Part shown: positions 9,329 through 17,736 of the stretch, piece by piece
Layout: each line of letters starts with the position of its first letter
Position numbering within the stretch: the first letter of the stretch is position 1
NCBI GenBank assembly: GCA_030765065.1
Contig: CM060975.1
Coordinates: forward strand, 259,665,816 to 259,729,815
Direction: 5' to 3'
Length of the DNA stretch: 64,000 bases
From: Deroplatys truncata
Lineage: Eukaryota; Arthropoda; Insecta; Mantodea; Mantidae
Notes under the pieces: model-generated
What the model saw: only the letters and a program-made list of their open reading frames with translations
What the model was told of the DNA's origin: nothing
Database searches by the model: none
Translations under genes and position numbers: made by a program

Positions 9329-10251
9329 CCGTGTTGAGCGATTCTAGCGTCGATTTGTATCCCGAGAATTTGCATGCTAGTTTTCGTAACGATTTAGCAC
9401 AACCGATCAATCTTCAGAGAGATAAGTGGGTGGTAGGTCTCGCAGAGCTTTCGTATTCTTACGGTTACGAGTCCATAGATGAGAACATACTTAACGAAGC
9501 TGGAGAACTGACCAAAAATGTCGTCATAACAAGAGCTGGTAGAATTGTGTTTGAAAAAATGGAGTTTAAGGGCTTTAAGGAGTTGTACACTTCGCTAAAG
9601 AATCAGGTAACAGACGATGAACATCGGGAATTGCTCCTGTCGGAGCTGCAGGGTTACCTCATTTCTCATCAAAGAGAGATAAAAGAATTGGAAAATGCTA
9701 AGAAAGTATGGGTCCCAACACATTCCATTCCACAAAAACCAAGCGGAAAGGCTAACAGTATTCATTTAAAGATTACTAAAAGTAAAACGGAAACAATTTT
9801 TAACGGAAAAATATTTTTTCCTACCAGAATATATTATGGTCTAGGCGATCTTGTGGACACCATAAAAAATTCTCTGCCAAATCTCGATTCCTATAAAATA
9901 GTTAATCAAAATATGCTCACAGAAGTAACTAACGATACGAAAACCCTTTTCCTTAGATCGCACAGAAAAAGCTCTTTTCAGTTTCTTTCTGGAACCGAAC
10001 CCATTTTTGTTTACTGCAATCTCATCGAACCGCAGCTGCTCGGTAGCTCCTACGTTAGGTGCAAAAGAATTATTCAGTTTCCCTCGTACACTAGTCATCA
10101 CAAGTTTGAAAACATATTTTACGTTTCGGTAGAACTTAATCATTTTCGAACCGTAGCAGTTGAAATGGTTAACAAGTTTGGTGATCTGGCTCGCTTGAGC
10201 AGTAGCGTTATGCCTACCATTGCTGTGCTGCATTTTAAGAAAGTTAAATAA
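9310..10251 (+). CDS. Penton-like minor capsid protein (Polinton PX-type family)
   Basis: The 313-codon intact frame starts MDEFYVTVLSDSSVDLYPEN inside the end of the integrase. The head (FYVTLxSxSS...YPxN, then WVVGLAELSYSYG) and the tail (FVYCNLIEPQLLGSSYV, FRTVAVEMVNKFGD, VLHFKK) define a protein family carried by nearly all animal Polintons and adintoviruses. It is generally regarded as a structural, probably penton, component with a jelly-roll fold. I am confident of the family and less so of the penton role. The segment around residues 95-150 is Lys- and Glu-rich and may be an insertion. The TAA is followed by a T-run and splice acceptor leading into the next gene. Confidence 0.7.
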   Translation: MDEFYVTVLSDSSVDLYPENLHASFRNDLAQPINLQRDKWVVGLAELSYSYGYESIDENILNEAGELTKNVVITRAGRIVFEKMEFKGFKELYTSLKNQVTDDEHRELLLSELQGYLISHQREIKELENAKKVWVPTHSIPQKPSGKANSIHLKITKSKTETIFNGKIFFPTRIYYGLGDLVDTIKNSLPNLDSYKIVNQNMLTEVTNDTKTLFLRSHRKSSFQFLSGTEPIFVYCNLIEPQLLGSSYVRCKRIIQFPSYTSHHKFENIFYVSVELNHFRTVAVEMVNKFGDLARLSSSVMPTIAVLHFKKVK

Positions 10252-10267
10252 TGTTTTTTTTTTTCAG

Positions 10268-10747
10268 ATGGCCGTTGAGTACTCTTCAGCCTTTCAAGGA
10301 TTTTATAATCCAGAGGGAAAAGTTATGATAAAAGAATTGGCCGTCGTGGAAATTGAGACGGAACAGGTGGTATTGCACCAACTGATCCGTAAACCAAATC
10401 TTCCGCAAAATGCGTGGCCAATAAAGTTTAGACGGACGAACACATGGTTATCCGAAAATTTTCACGGTATACCATGGAGTTCAGGCCACGTCGAGTTTGC
10501 TCCCAAAATTCCAGATGGAATATTGTTTGTAAAGGGGAGCATGCTTGGTAACGTATTGCAACCCACAGCAGGAGATGACTTTAGAGTCTACAATATAGAA
10601 AACCTAGGGTGCAACCTAAATATTGAATTTTTAGTTACTGCACCTGCCTGTCGGTGGCATCAGTTTAACACCGTCAGGTGTGCCAGATCGGAGGCACTAG
10701 GTATAGCTAGGTGGGTAAATGAAAACCGTTGGGAATTTAATATTTAA
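10268..10747 (+). CDS. KELA-family insect Polinton protein, copy 1
   Basis: The start at 10268 is chosen because a 12-T tract and TTTCAG end exactly before this ATG; an upstream in-frame Met at 10220 lies within the previous gene. The 159-codon frame reads MAVEYSSAFQGFYNPEGKVM, then IKELAVVEIE, followed by a TWLSENFHGIPWSSGHVEF segment and VFVKG-like ILFVKGSMLGNVL, and ends with YNIENLGC. These are the landmarks of an uncharacterised insect protein family (KELA ... PxxW ... W...FHGIPW ... VKG ... DxGC) frequent in insect mobile elements. Function unknown. A second, more diverged member lies at 11948-12493. Confidence 0.6.
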   Translation: MAVEYSSAFQGFYNPEGKVMIKELAVVEIETEQVVLHQLIRKPNLPQNAWPIKFRRTNTWLSENFHGIPWSSGHVEFAPKIPDGILFVKGSMLGNVLQPTAGDDFRVYNIENLGCNLNIEFLVTAPACRWHQFNTVRCARSEALGIARWVNENRWEFNI

Positions 10748-10828
10748 ATTTAAATTCATTCCCAATGGATTTCTTTAAGCGGGTCAATATAAATTAGGCC
10801 TCTAAATTTAAAATCCATGCATTTGGCA

Positions 10829-11203
10829 ATGGACCCGCTTACAGCGTACTATGTAAACCAGAGTGGAGGGCGCCTCGGTCAGTACATCGGACCGCTGTAC
10901 GTAGGAAGCCCATACGTACAGCAAGGTAGAGGCATAGGTAACTTTTTGGGTAGTCTATTCAGAATTGTTAAGCCCATCCTCCTATCCGGGGCAAAAACTT
11001 TGGGCAGGGAAGCCCTCACCACGGGTGCAAACATCATGACCGATATTGCTGCACGACAGGAAGGTACCAAAGTCAAAGATATCGTGGCAAAACGAGTCAC
11101 GGAAGGTACAAAAAAGTTAGTTGGTAGGTTACAACAAGGAAAGGGCAAGAGAAAGAGATCAGCTCCATATAAAGCCAAAAAAGCTAGAGACATTTTTGAT
11201 TAA
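10829..11203 (+). CDS. pVI-like basic minor virion protein
   Basis: The intact frame begins MDPLTAYYVNQSGG; an ATG 12 bases upstream (10817) is also possible. A Gly-rich head is followed by an amphipathic/hydrophobic helix (GIGNFLGSLFRIVKPILLSG), then AKTLGREALTTGANI, and a strongly basic tail ending KGKRKRSAPYKAKKARDIFD. This architecture (membrane-active helix, basic nuclear signal, RDIF end) is a recurrent small capsid-interior protein of Polintons and parallels adenovirus pVI in layout and in lying beside capsid and protease genes. The adenain-like protease is the expected processing enzyme. Confidence 0.6.
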   Translation: MDPLTAYYVNQSGGRLGQYIGPLYVGSPYVQQGRGIGNFLGSLFRIVKPILLSGAKTLGREALTTGANIMTDIAARQEGTKVKDIVAKRVTEGTKKLVGRLQQGKGKRKRSAPYKAKKARDIFD

Positions 11204-11221
11204 ATACAGGGTGCCACCACG

Positions 11222-11382
11222 ATGCCACCAGCACATGCTCCCGAGATAGCAACATGATCGCCTGCACAAAATCCGAATTTGATATTTTTGCAAAAAAACC
11301 AATTCAGTCGGCAGTGTTAGGAAACTTCACTACCCTAATCAAACCCATCGCACCAGTAGATCAATCCGTATTGGAATTGTGA
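11222..11382 (+). pseudogene. Major capsid protein (double jelly-roll hexon), N-terminal stub only
   Basis: Between the pVI-like gene and the protease, where Polintons carry the ~400-600-codon major capsid gene, only a short start remains. The ATG at 11222 opens 11 codons (MPPAHAPEIAT) to a TGA; a shifted frame from the ATG at 11254 gives CTKSEFDIFAKKPIQSA, the characteristic N-terminus of the hexon-like protein (C-x-KSE-(L/F)D-(L/I)F followed by P-(T/V/I)-Q). The frame ends at 11382, only 57 bases before the protease ATG. Nearly the entire jelly-roll coding region is deleted. The splice-donor-like ATT|GTGAGT at 11378-11384 sits at the break. Confidence 0.72.
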
Positions 11383-11439
11383 GTACGAAAATTCTATTCA
11401 AATAGACAAAGATCTGAGAGTGCATACCGATTATTAATT

Positions 11440-11907
11440 ATGAACACCTTACAAATAGAACAAACTTTGCGAGGCATTCCAAATTTTGCAGGAGTTTTTG
11501 CATCGGACATGTTGCCTACAGAGTTTACTAAACCGTCAACATTCGTAATAAATTTAGATCCTCACAACCTACCTGGTTCACACTGGATAGCTGTAACTCA
11601 AAATTCAAATTCTTTTGCATGGTATTTCGATTCGTACGGCCTCCCTCCCTTTATAAAATCCTTGAAAAGCTTTATGCCATTTCACTTTATTGTGAATCAT
11701 TGCCAACTTCAAAGCCTCTACTCCGACATCTGCGGCCAGTACGCGTGCCTCTATACTCTCTACGTCTGCACCAGAGGATACACCATGAACGAGTTCGTAG
11801 CCCTGTTCAACTCTGCCAATCCAGATCGTCAGGCCAGGGAGATGTTCCACATAGAGTTTCCAGTCTGGCGGTGCAACAAGGGACAGCGATGCCTACCGGG
11901 TATAAAG
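11440..11907 (+). CDS. PRO: Adenain-like (Ulp1-fold) cysteine protease
   Basis: This protease matures virion precursor proteins. The catalytic His is in LPGSHWIAV, the acidic partner in WYFDSYGLPP and the Cys in SDICGQYACLY; the Q-x-x...C spacing and the order H-D-C fit adenain. The conserved domain spans 156 codons to GIK at 11907, where a perfect 5' splice site follows (AAG|GTAAGT). Unspliced, the frame stays open to 12081 with unrelated codons. Splicing to the acceptor ending at 12470 would add a short basic tail. The frame is intact and all catalytic residues are present. Confidence 0.88.
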
Positions 11908-11947
11908 GTAAGTAGCTCATTTATTTTTCGGCCAGTCTTTGTGCAAG

Positions 11948-12493
11948 ATGGAAGGAGGTCTTGTCGTATATTATACAGCGCTCAGAGGAAACGGCAAAGA
12001 ATTAATCATAAAGGAATTGGCGATCATTGGAAAAGGGATTGTTCAAACCTTTCATTTTGCAAGCCCATATCCCTGGAATAGTAAATTAGATGCATTTAAC
12101 AAAGAAAATAAAAATGGAATGCATTTCAATGATGGTTACGTTCCTTATAGCATGCTAAAAACTGTGCTGGAAGAGGCGGTGGCGGGGCACATCTCTCTCT
12201 TCGCTTATGACGAGGATAAATGTGAAGTTCTTTCCGCACTCTGCGATAGAACGTTTATCAATTTAAGAAAAGAATTTAGTTGCCCCAAGCCAGAAAATCT
12301 CTATCATCAGTTACACTGCGGATTTCCTTGTCATAAGTTCTCAAACACTCACTGTGCATGCAAACACGCTCACGCCATGTTCAATTGTTTGAAGCATCAT
12401 AAGCTTAAAAAACTTAACACCAGATGTCCTGCTGATAGCTCTAACAGACACGATGCTTCTTTTGTTTCAGCTGTGGAGCAGTCGACGAGATGA
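11948..12493 (+). CDS. KELA-family insect Polinton protein, copy 2, with Cys/His cluster
   Basis: The start at 11948 (MEGGLVVYYTALRGNGKELI) is preferred because acceptor-like sequence (TTTATTTTTCGGCCAG, GTGCAAG) precedes it; an in-frame Met lies at 11939. The head repeats the family landmarks IIKELAIIG and FASPYPWNSK. The central YVPYSMLKTVLEEA corresponds to the conserved helix, while the C-terminal half has a Cys/His cluster (CGFPCHKFSNTHCACKHAH) that could bind zinc. The stop overlaps the next start as ATGA. It lies inside the putative intron that would extend the protease, so it may be expressed from an alternative splice form. Function unknown. Confidence 0.55.
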   Translation: MEGGLVVYYTALRGNGKELIIKELAIIGKGIVQTFHFASPYPWNSKLDAFNKENKNGMHFNDGYVPYSMLKTVLEEAVAGHISLFAYDEDKCEVLSALCDRTFINLRKEFSCPKPENLYHQLHCGFPCHKFSNTHCACKHAHAMFNCLKHHKLKKLNTRCPADSSNRHDASFVSAVEQSTR

Positions 12494-13059
12494 GCTCAAG
12501 AGGTAAACAGATCAGAATGCCACTGCGCCGGGTGACTCCTCCTCCGGAACCCGTGTTGCATCGCAGGACCTACTTTCTCAACAAACATCACTCCAGATAC
12601 ATCAGCCTGGGTTTCTTCAAAAGAAGAAATTACGAAGCTCACGTGGAAATTGGCGGAGTAAAGCAGGGAAGAGTCGTCCTCTCGTCCTACTACTTCGCGA
12701 CTCTGCTGAATCACCTACCTAAACTTGCCGAACATCTCTGCAAAGGGCAGTCGTACAGATGCATCGAAAAACAGTTTCGCCTCAAATCCATAAATGGGCA
12801 TCGTGCCAGGATACAATGCGAAGACTCACAAGTCATCCTTTGTTTAGATGATGTAAACTTTCTATTGTGCAATGCAAATGTGTTGCAACATCAACTTGCA
12901 AAATATGTCTTAGACACAAAGGATATAAAAGACTATGTTAACAGTGCTTCAGGTAGTAGCACTTATGTACTTCCAAAAGAAAATGCTTCATGTTTCGTCC
13001 TTTACGATGTTATTTGTGACGAAATAAACTCGACACTTGTATCTTATAAGAATGAATAA
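12490..13059 (+). CDS. Terminal uncharacterised insect Polinton protein
   Basis: The 189-codon intact frame begins MSSRGKQIRMPLRRV with a basic, proline-rich head, followed by RYISLGFFKRRNYEAHVEIG, GRVVLSSYYFATLLNHLPKL and a C-terminal all-alpha/beta region without clear motifs. I have seen this arrangement in insect Polintons but know no function. The FxxRxYxAHVxIG...VVLSxxxF pattern weakly recalls PC4-like single-strand DNA-binding coactivators, which is only a suggestion. A strong acceptor (CTTTTGTTTCAG, ending 12470) lies 19 bases upstream. The stop codon is part of an AATAAA signal. Confidence 0.55.
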   Translation: MSSRGKQIRMPLRRVTPPPEPVLHRRTYFLNKHHSRYISLGFFKRRNYEAHVEIGGVKQGRVVLSSYYFATLLNHLPKLAEHLCKGQSYRCIEKQFRLKSINGHRARIQCEDSQVILCLDDVNFLLCNANVLQHQLAKYVLDTKDIKDYVNSASGSSTYVLPKENASCFVLYDVICDEINSTLVSYKNE

Positions 13060-13060
13060 A
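13055..13060 (+). terminator. Poly(A) signal of the rightward unit
   Basis: AATAAA overlaps the stop codon of the last gene (TAA at 13057-13059). It is the first good poly(A) signal after the virion genes and probably ends the rightward transcripts. Confidence 0.55.
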
Positions 13061-13231
13061 AAAAACGAACTTACCTTCACGTCTTTTATTTTCCAACTTT
13101 TTTCCTTTACATCCGAATATAGGGAAAATCCTCTCCCATCCTCAATTATACCTAGAAAAATCAGTAGCAATTAAATAAAAGGATCAGCTAGTGCAATATT
13201 TTATTTAGATAATACATTCAATGCCAAGAAG

Positions 13232-13384
13232 GTGCTAGCTAGACCAAGGCCGGGTTCTAATAAACACCTGTTTAGGTGTGGTCCCAGCGGCCTTCATGCC
13301 TTAGGGTGATCACGTGCTAGCTACACCAAGGTCGACGCGACAACACGTGGACGCAGCAGCAGCAGCAGCAGCGGCGGCGGCGGC
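13232..13384. repeat. Direct repeat pair and CAG/CGG tract near the right end of the Polinton
   Basis: GTGCTAGCTAGACCAAGG (13232-13249) recurs as GTGCTAGCTACACCAAGG (13314-13331). Between them is a small hairpin, CACCTGTTTAGGTG (13266-13279). A (GCA)n/(CGG)n tract follows at 13353-13384. The stretch is more GC-rich than both sides and may mark the element boundary; the true terminus could not be placed. Confidence 0.45.
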
Positions 13385-13439
13385 TTTGTTTATGTTACAT
13401 GCCCTGCGGTGATGACGTCATCAGGGGTCCACGAACGGA

Positions 13440-14377
13440 CTCAAGAGCCTTTCATACTACTAACGTTTTGCATTCATTAACAATTGCGTTCAAGCTTAAA
13501 TCAGCTTGCTTTACATTTAAACTTTTTTACAATTCCAAGTAATACGATTGAAAATACAATAATCTTAAAATGTTCTTTCCCCTTGTTACAACATTTAATT
13601 TCCTTTACAAAGTCGTGAATGCTTCTTGAAATAGGAAAGTAATACATATACAATTTACGAAAGAATGAATACATAAATGCTTCTCCCGCAAAATACTAAT
13701 TTTGAAACACCAAGAGTAGAAATTAAATTTTAAAGCTTACCAAAGAAATGTGAATAATTTAGAAAAGGCTGAGAGGTTACCCTTGGTAAATTATGCCAAA
13801 ATCTCACCATCACGAACAGAGCACAACGCTCTGACAGCCTATCAACTCGATCTTTGTACGTAGACTGCAGATCCAACCTGCCCGGGAGTTGCCGAGCTTG
13901 GCCACAAGTTCGATGGCGCTGCAATCGGTGGCGTTAGACGAAACAGCCCTGGACGACCATGATGTCGTGCTACCATAAGTCACGTCATCAATGGCATCTT
14001 TCTTGAGCTGTTACTGAACTGATCACCAATGAATGACGCCATTTTTCTAGAAGAATTGTGCCGTTGGTGGGTTACATGTGCCACGACGAGGGAAGAGGGA
14101 GGGGACGGCACAACTCCAAACTATCCTTTACATGGAAACAAATTCGTTCTTTCTCATTTTCTCAGTATGGCTCTAACGATTTTGAACTTAAATACCACAT
14201 GTATAGGATATATACACTCCTAATAAAATGCATTTGTTGAATCTTCTGTGACTAGCTTTTGAAGTCCTCTTAGTTCTGCATTAACTTTTTATGTTTTGTA
14301 TAACTAGTCAACCACACTTTCAGTATATTTTATGTAATATCATCTGATGAAAGATGATTGAAAGTTTACAAACTTTT
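13440..14377. other. Non-coding host DNA, nothing recognised
   Basis: AT-rich sequence with only short random ORFs. No motif, repeat family or RNA gene could be recognised. Confidence 0.4.
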
Positions 14378-15203
14378 ACTTTCTCTACTACGTATAGTAA
14401 GTAGGGGAAGTTGTATTCCACCCAAAATTCGATACCGAGATTTCACCGGAAATATATGTTTTGAGGCCCCTGAATCCAAAAAAAGCATTTTTGGAAACAT
14501 TTCCGTGTGAGGGTCTGTGTGTCTGTGAACAGCATAACTCAGAAACGAACAGTCGGATAAACACCAAACTTGGTATTTAGGTTCAATATCTTTCAGAAAT
14601 GCGACACGAAGGTTTTCAAGAAAATCCCCCCACCCCAGATTACCCTTTACATGGAACATTTTTCGAAAGTTTTAATTTTCTCAGAAATGGCTCTAACGAT
14701 TTTGATTAAAATATCATATATTTAAGATACTTTCATGACAAATAAAATGTATATCTTGAATTTTCTGGGAATGTCTCCAAAAGTATTCTTCATTGTGAAC
14801 GACTTTTGCATAACTGGTAAACCATAAGAGATAGATAAAATTTTACTACACAAAAATGTAGATCGCGTTAAAATACACAATTTATGTCATATACATGTTT
14901 TTTATTGAGTGAGCCATTTTGAGATATTGCTTCTTATTCCCTTAAATTTTCCAATACTTATACTTTTTCTCAAATGGGAATTCGTTATTCATTTTTTTGT
15001 TCTGGACATGCAAAGCGAATGGAATGCCCCACATAGCAATTAAAACATTTCACTATCGCTTAAATCCTACCATATTCCCCTTGCACCTACAAGAAAATTA
15101 GCAATAAGATTAACATCTCGATTAACATGAAGCATATGGAGATTAAGTGTTTGTAAAAATAGTTCGTACAAGAGTAGAGAAAGTCATGTGAGTGTAACAC
15201 ATC
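14378..15203 (+). mobile_element. Hairpin-ended AB repeat, single complete copy 1
   Basis: This 826-bp copy starts ACTTTCTCTACTACGTATAG and ends AGTAGAGAAAGTCATGTGAG...CACATC. Module A (about 14378-15000) includes a short GT-rich tract near 14510; module B (about 15000-15203) follows. The first 12 bases and AGTAGAGAAAGT near the end are inverted repeats. No protein function is recognised. The family is described further in the array at 43.6-50.1 kb. Confidence 0.75.
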
Positions 15204-16170
15204 AGAATTTTTATTTTCCTTTTCTAGAGATCGTTTCTATAACTGAATTGTTTCCTGCGTGCTTCGATAAAGATTCAAGTATTGTTTATGCATGTTGTAT
15301 AGAACTACATATATGTTGATTATTTTGAAGAACTACATATATCGTGGATAATATAACGTGGGTGGAGGAACTACTTTTTATTGAATTCTATAAATTATAT
15401 TTCCTTCGAATTTGAAATTGGTAGAGAAAGTTATACGACTATATAACATCAGCTTTTTTATGGACCTTCGTCATCAGTGGCAGAAGAAGCGTTTCCCTAG
15501 CCCCGTTTTGACTAGGACGTTAGCATAAAATAATGTATACAGTCAAAGGACGAGCAAAATAAATGTCAGGCTTCCATTTGAGTTGAGATGGCTATTTGAC
15601 AAGAATACTTTAGAGAAATTTGAAGCTACAAGAGACAATTAGCTAAGGAAACAAAATAATGTCGTATAGACAAATGAGCGTTATAAATAGTTGCCATTTC
15701 TGTACTGCCTCCTTTGGCAATAACTGCAAATTGTACCAGCAGAACTTAATATTCCGTTGCTTGAGCGCCGAGACGCGTGGCTGGCGCTTAAAGGAAAATA
15801 CAGGCTTTACTGAGAGAAGGTGGTGGAATACCTTTGAAGTTGGACCTCCTCCACATACGTGACACCTTGTCATAGGTAATTTGCTGCCCTCTGCTTCGAC
15901 TTACAACCGTAAGACTAAGTTTACAGTGCACTGGCTGTAAATTCAGTTCCCAACTTTGGCAACAGTTCAGCGCAACACTTGTTTTGGCTGCGCCAGAGAG
16001 TCTATGCCAATGTCACGAGGGAAACATTTTCCAATTTAACTTATACATTTGACCAGGCAGAACCGTTTTTAAAATTGTACCCCCCCACCGAAAAGATAAA
16101 AACGGAAAACTGAGTTGTTATTCTGACTTATGCCTATATTTGCATGATGTCGACATTTCAGAATCAGTTT
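15204..16170. other. Non-coding host DNA, nothing recognised
   Basis: Unremarkable AT-rich sequence; short ORFs at 15643-15873 on both strands show no recognisable motif. Confidence 0.35.
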
Positions 16171-16504
16171 TGATAAGCAGGCATAGGAATTTATAAAACT
16201 GAAAATGAGCTTTATTTGTGGAGTTCTTTAACTACTATGATCCCATTCTATATTGGGCGTGAAATATAGGAAATTTTGCTCAGAGGTCTCTTTATCGGGC
16301 TTGAGGTGCTTTTATGTGCCGTAAATCTACGACACGGAACCACCGGCTTTACTGACCTTCCGAAGGAAGCCATGCTAGGATTTTTACGTCAGAAAAAAAT
16401 CTATCACCCTCCGCGAGTTTGAACCCGACACCTTGGGAACTAGAAGGAATTTCTAAGCACTTTAGCCGGAACGAAAGGCAATAAAGTTGAACTTGTCGGT
16501 GGGC

Positions 16505-16905
16505 CTTAAGCGTTGCACTACCTGTATCTTGTAGGGTCGTGCATGCAAATCTAGGCATAAAATGCTCTGTGCACTGCCGTAGCTCGTGTATAGTGCCTGT
16601 GATCTGCGGCGGAACTATCGTCTTGGACTTGTTTGAATGGAAGACCGTACACCTTCGATGTTTTCCCGTGTCCTCACATTTCGGGGTCATCCAGGAGGCT
16701 TGCTATCACGCACTAACCCATCCTCGTGCCACTTAGCTATCCAACGCCATATAGTATTGCTATCCGGGACGTTTCTGCGATGATTTAATCTGCAGAAAGC
16801 TCGTTGGGTCACTACTATTGACTTAGTTTCAATGTAAAGCTCTACCACACGAACACGGCCTTGAACACTCCACTTCTCCATCTTAACTGAGTCTCCCACT
16901 GCCTT
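16505..16905 (-). pseudogene. Tc1/mariner-type transposase N-terminal fragment (DUF4817-like HTH)
   Basis: From 16881 leftward the frame reads MEKWSVQGRVRVVELYIETK, then TQRAFCRLNHRRNVPD and TIWRWIAKWHEDG, ending SKPPG. This is the helix-turn-helix head of a large insect family of mariner-like transposases. Sequence further left resembles the following linker in shifted frames (a TRENIEGVRSSI-like segment), so the remnant extends to about 16505 with frameshifts. The catalytic domain is absent. Confidence 0.7.
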
Positions 16906-17367
16906 GTAATGCTTCTAGCGTGTCATCGATTACCTGCTCTCACACATGCAGTCACAATAGCCAACTGAACAGGGGCGTTATTTATGAATCAGCCTGTAGT
17001 TGCTTATTCAATATGCTCCGTGATATCTATCAAAAAGGCAAGATCGCTAATCCATTGTGAATCTGATGATTCTTGGATAGTATTTACCTATAATAGAAAT
17101 GCATTAATTAAAGTAAGCCAATGCTTTTGTTGAAAATAAATATAATGCTCAATGAAACGTTGCTGACTGCCCGCTGTCTGTTGTCATTCGTCATTTATAC
17201 GGCTAAGCAGTGCCTGGAATGGGTAAGGAAGGGGTGGCAATGTTTACGCTCCGATGAGAGCAAGCTCCCCAGATCTCATCAAGATTAGCCACTATTTGCA
17301 TAAATCGCTATTAAAGACATTAAGCAAGTAATACGCACTATTTTGTTACTATTCTGCGAGTACTCTC

Positions 17368-17406
<39 letters not shown>

Positions 17407-17600
17407 GCCCCCGTTGCTTTGTTTGGACTAATTCGCAAAATGTTTAGTGCTGTAATTCTGTTTTACTCGTTCACTATGCTATACTCTTAAAGGGTACTTA
17501 TTTGTATTTCGCAAAGTGCACTGACATAAAGGCCGTACTGAACTAAGGGCGACTGGCTTACCTGCCGCTCCTTGACGCAAAACTAAACCGTATTTCTTGT
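16906..17600. other. Non-coding host DNA with a (CT)n microsatellite
   Basis: A perfect (CT)n run covers about 17368-17403. Nothing else is recognised. Confidence 0.6.
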
Positions 17601-17604
17601 AACC

Positions 17605-17735
17605 AGGCATAGGAATTTCCTAGCATTAAAGCCAGACGGAAGGAAATAAGTTGACCTGTCACTGGACTGTATCGAGGTAACAAACCATCCCCATTCCTCG
17701 TACAGCCTTTTGGGTTTGTGGACGGCAGTCGGACT
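17605..17735 (+). repeat. Unnamed dispersed repeat, copy 1
   Basis: Starts at AGGCATAGGAATTTCC and shares about 130 bp with 53864-54022, including landmarks TAAAGCCAG, GGTAACAAACCA and GGCAGTC-type ends. A shorter piece of the same family may lie near 16450-16510. No coding content. Confidence 0.5.
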
Positions 17736-17736
17736 C

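Larger units (their letters stand above)
1..13340. mobile_element. Maverick/Polinton (adintovirus-like) element, decayed, left end outside window
   Basis: The block carries the Polinton hallmark set: protein-primed family B DNA polymerase, retroviral-type integrase with chromodomain, FtsK/HerA-type packaging ATPase, adenain-like cysteine protease and adenovirus-like virion proteins. Three genes read leftward from a central divergent promoter and about a dozen read rightward. The first bases already look like promoter DNA of the element, so the left terminal inverted repeat is probably before position 1. The right boundary is estimated from the last gene and its poly(A) signal (13059) plus a short direct-repeat region ending near 13331; no terminal repeat or target duplication could be identified. 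Frameshifts, stops and deletions in six genes show that this copy is not autonomous. Confidence 0.93.

Noticed and set aside
11440-12081. Protease reading to 12081 as the natural C-terminus
   Set aside because: Codons after 11907 follow a consensus splice donor and overlap the next gene in another frame; the conserved domain already ended.
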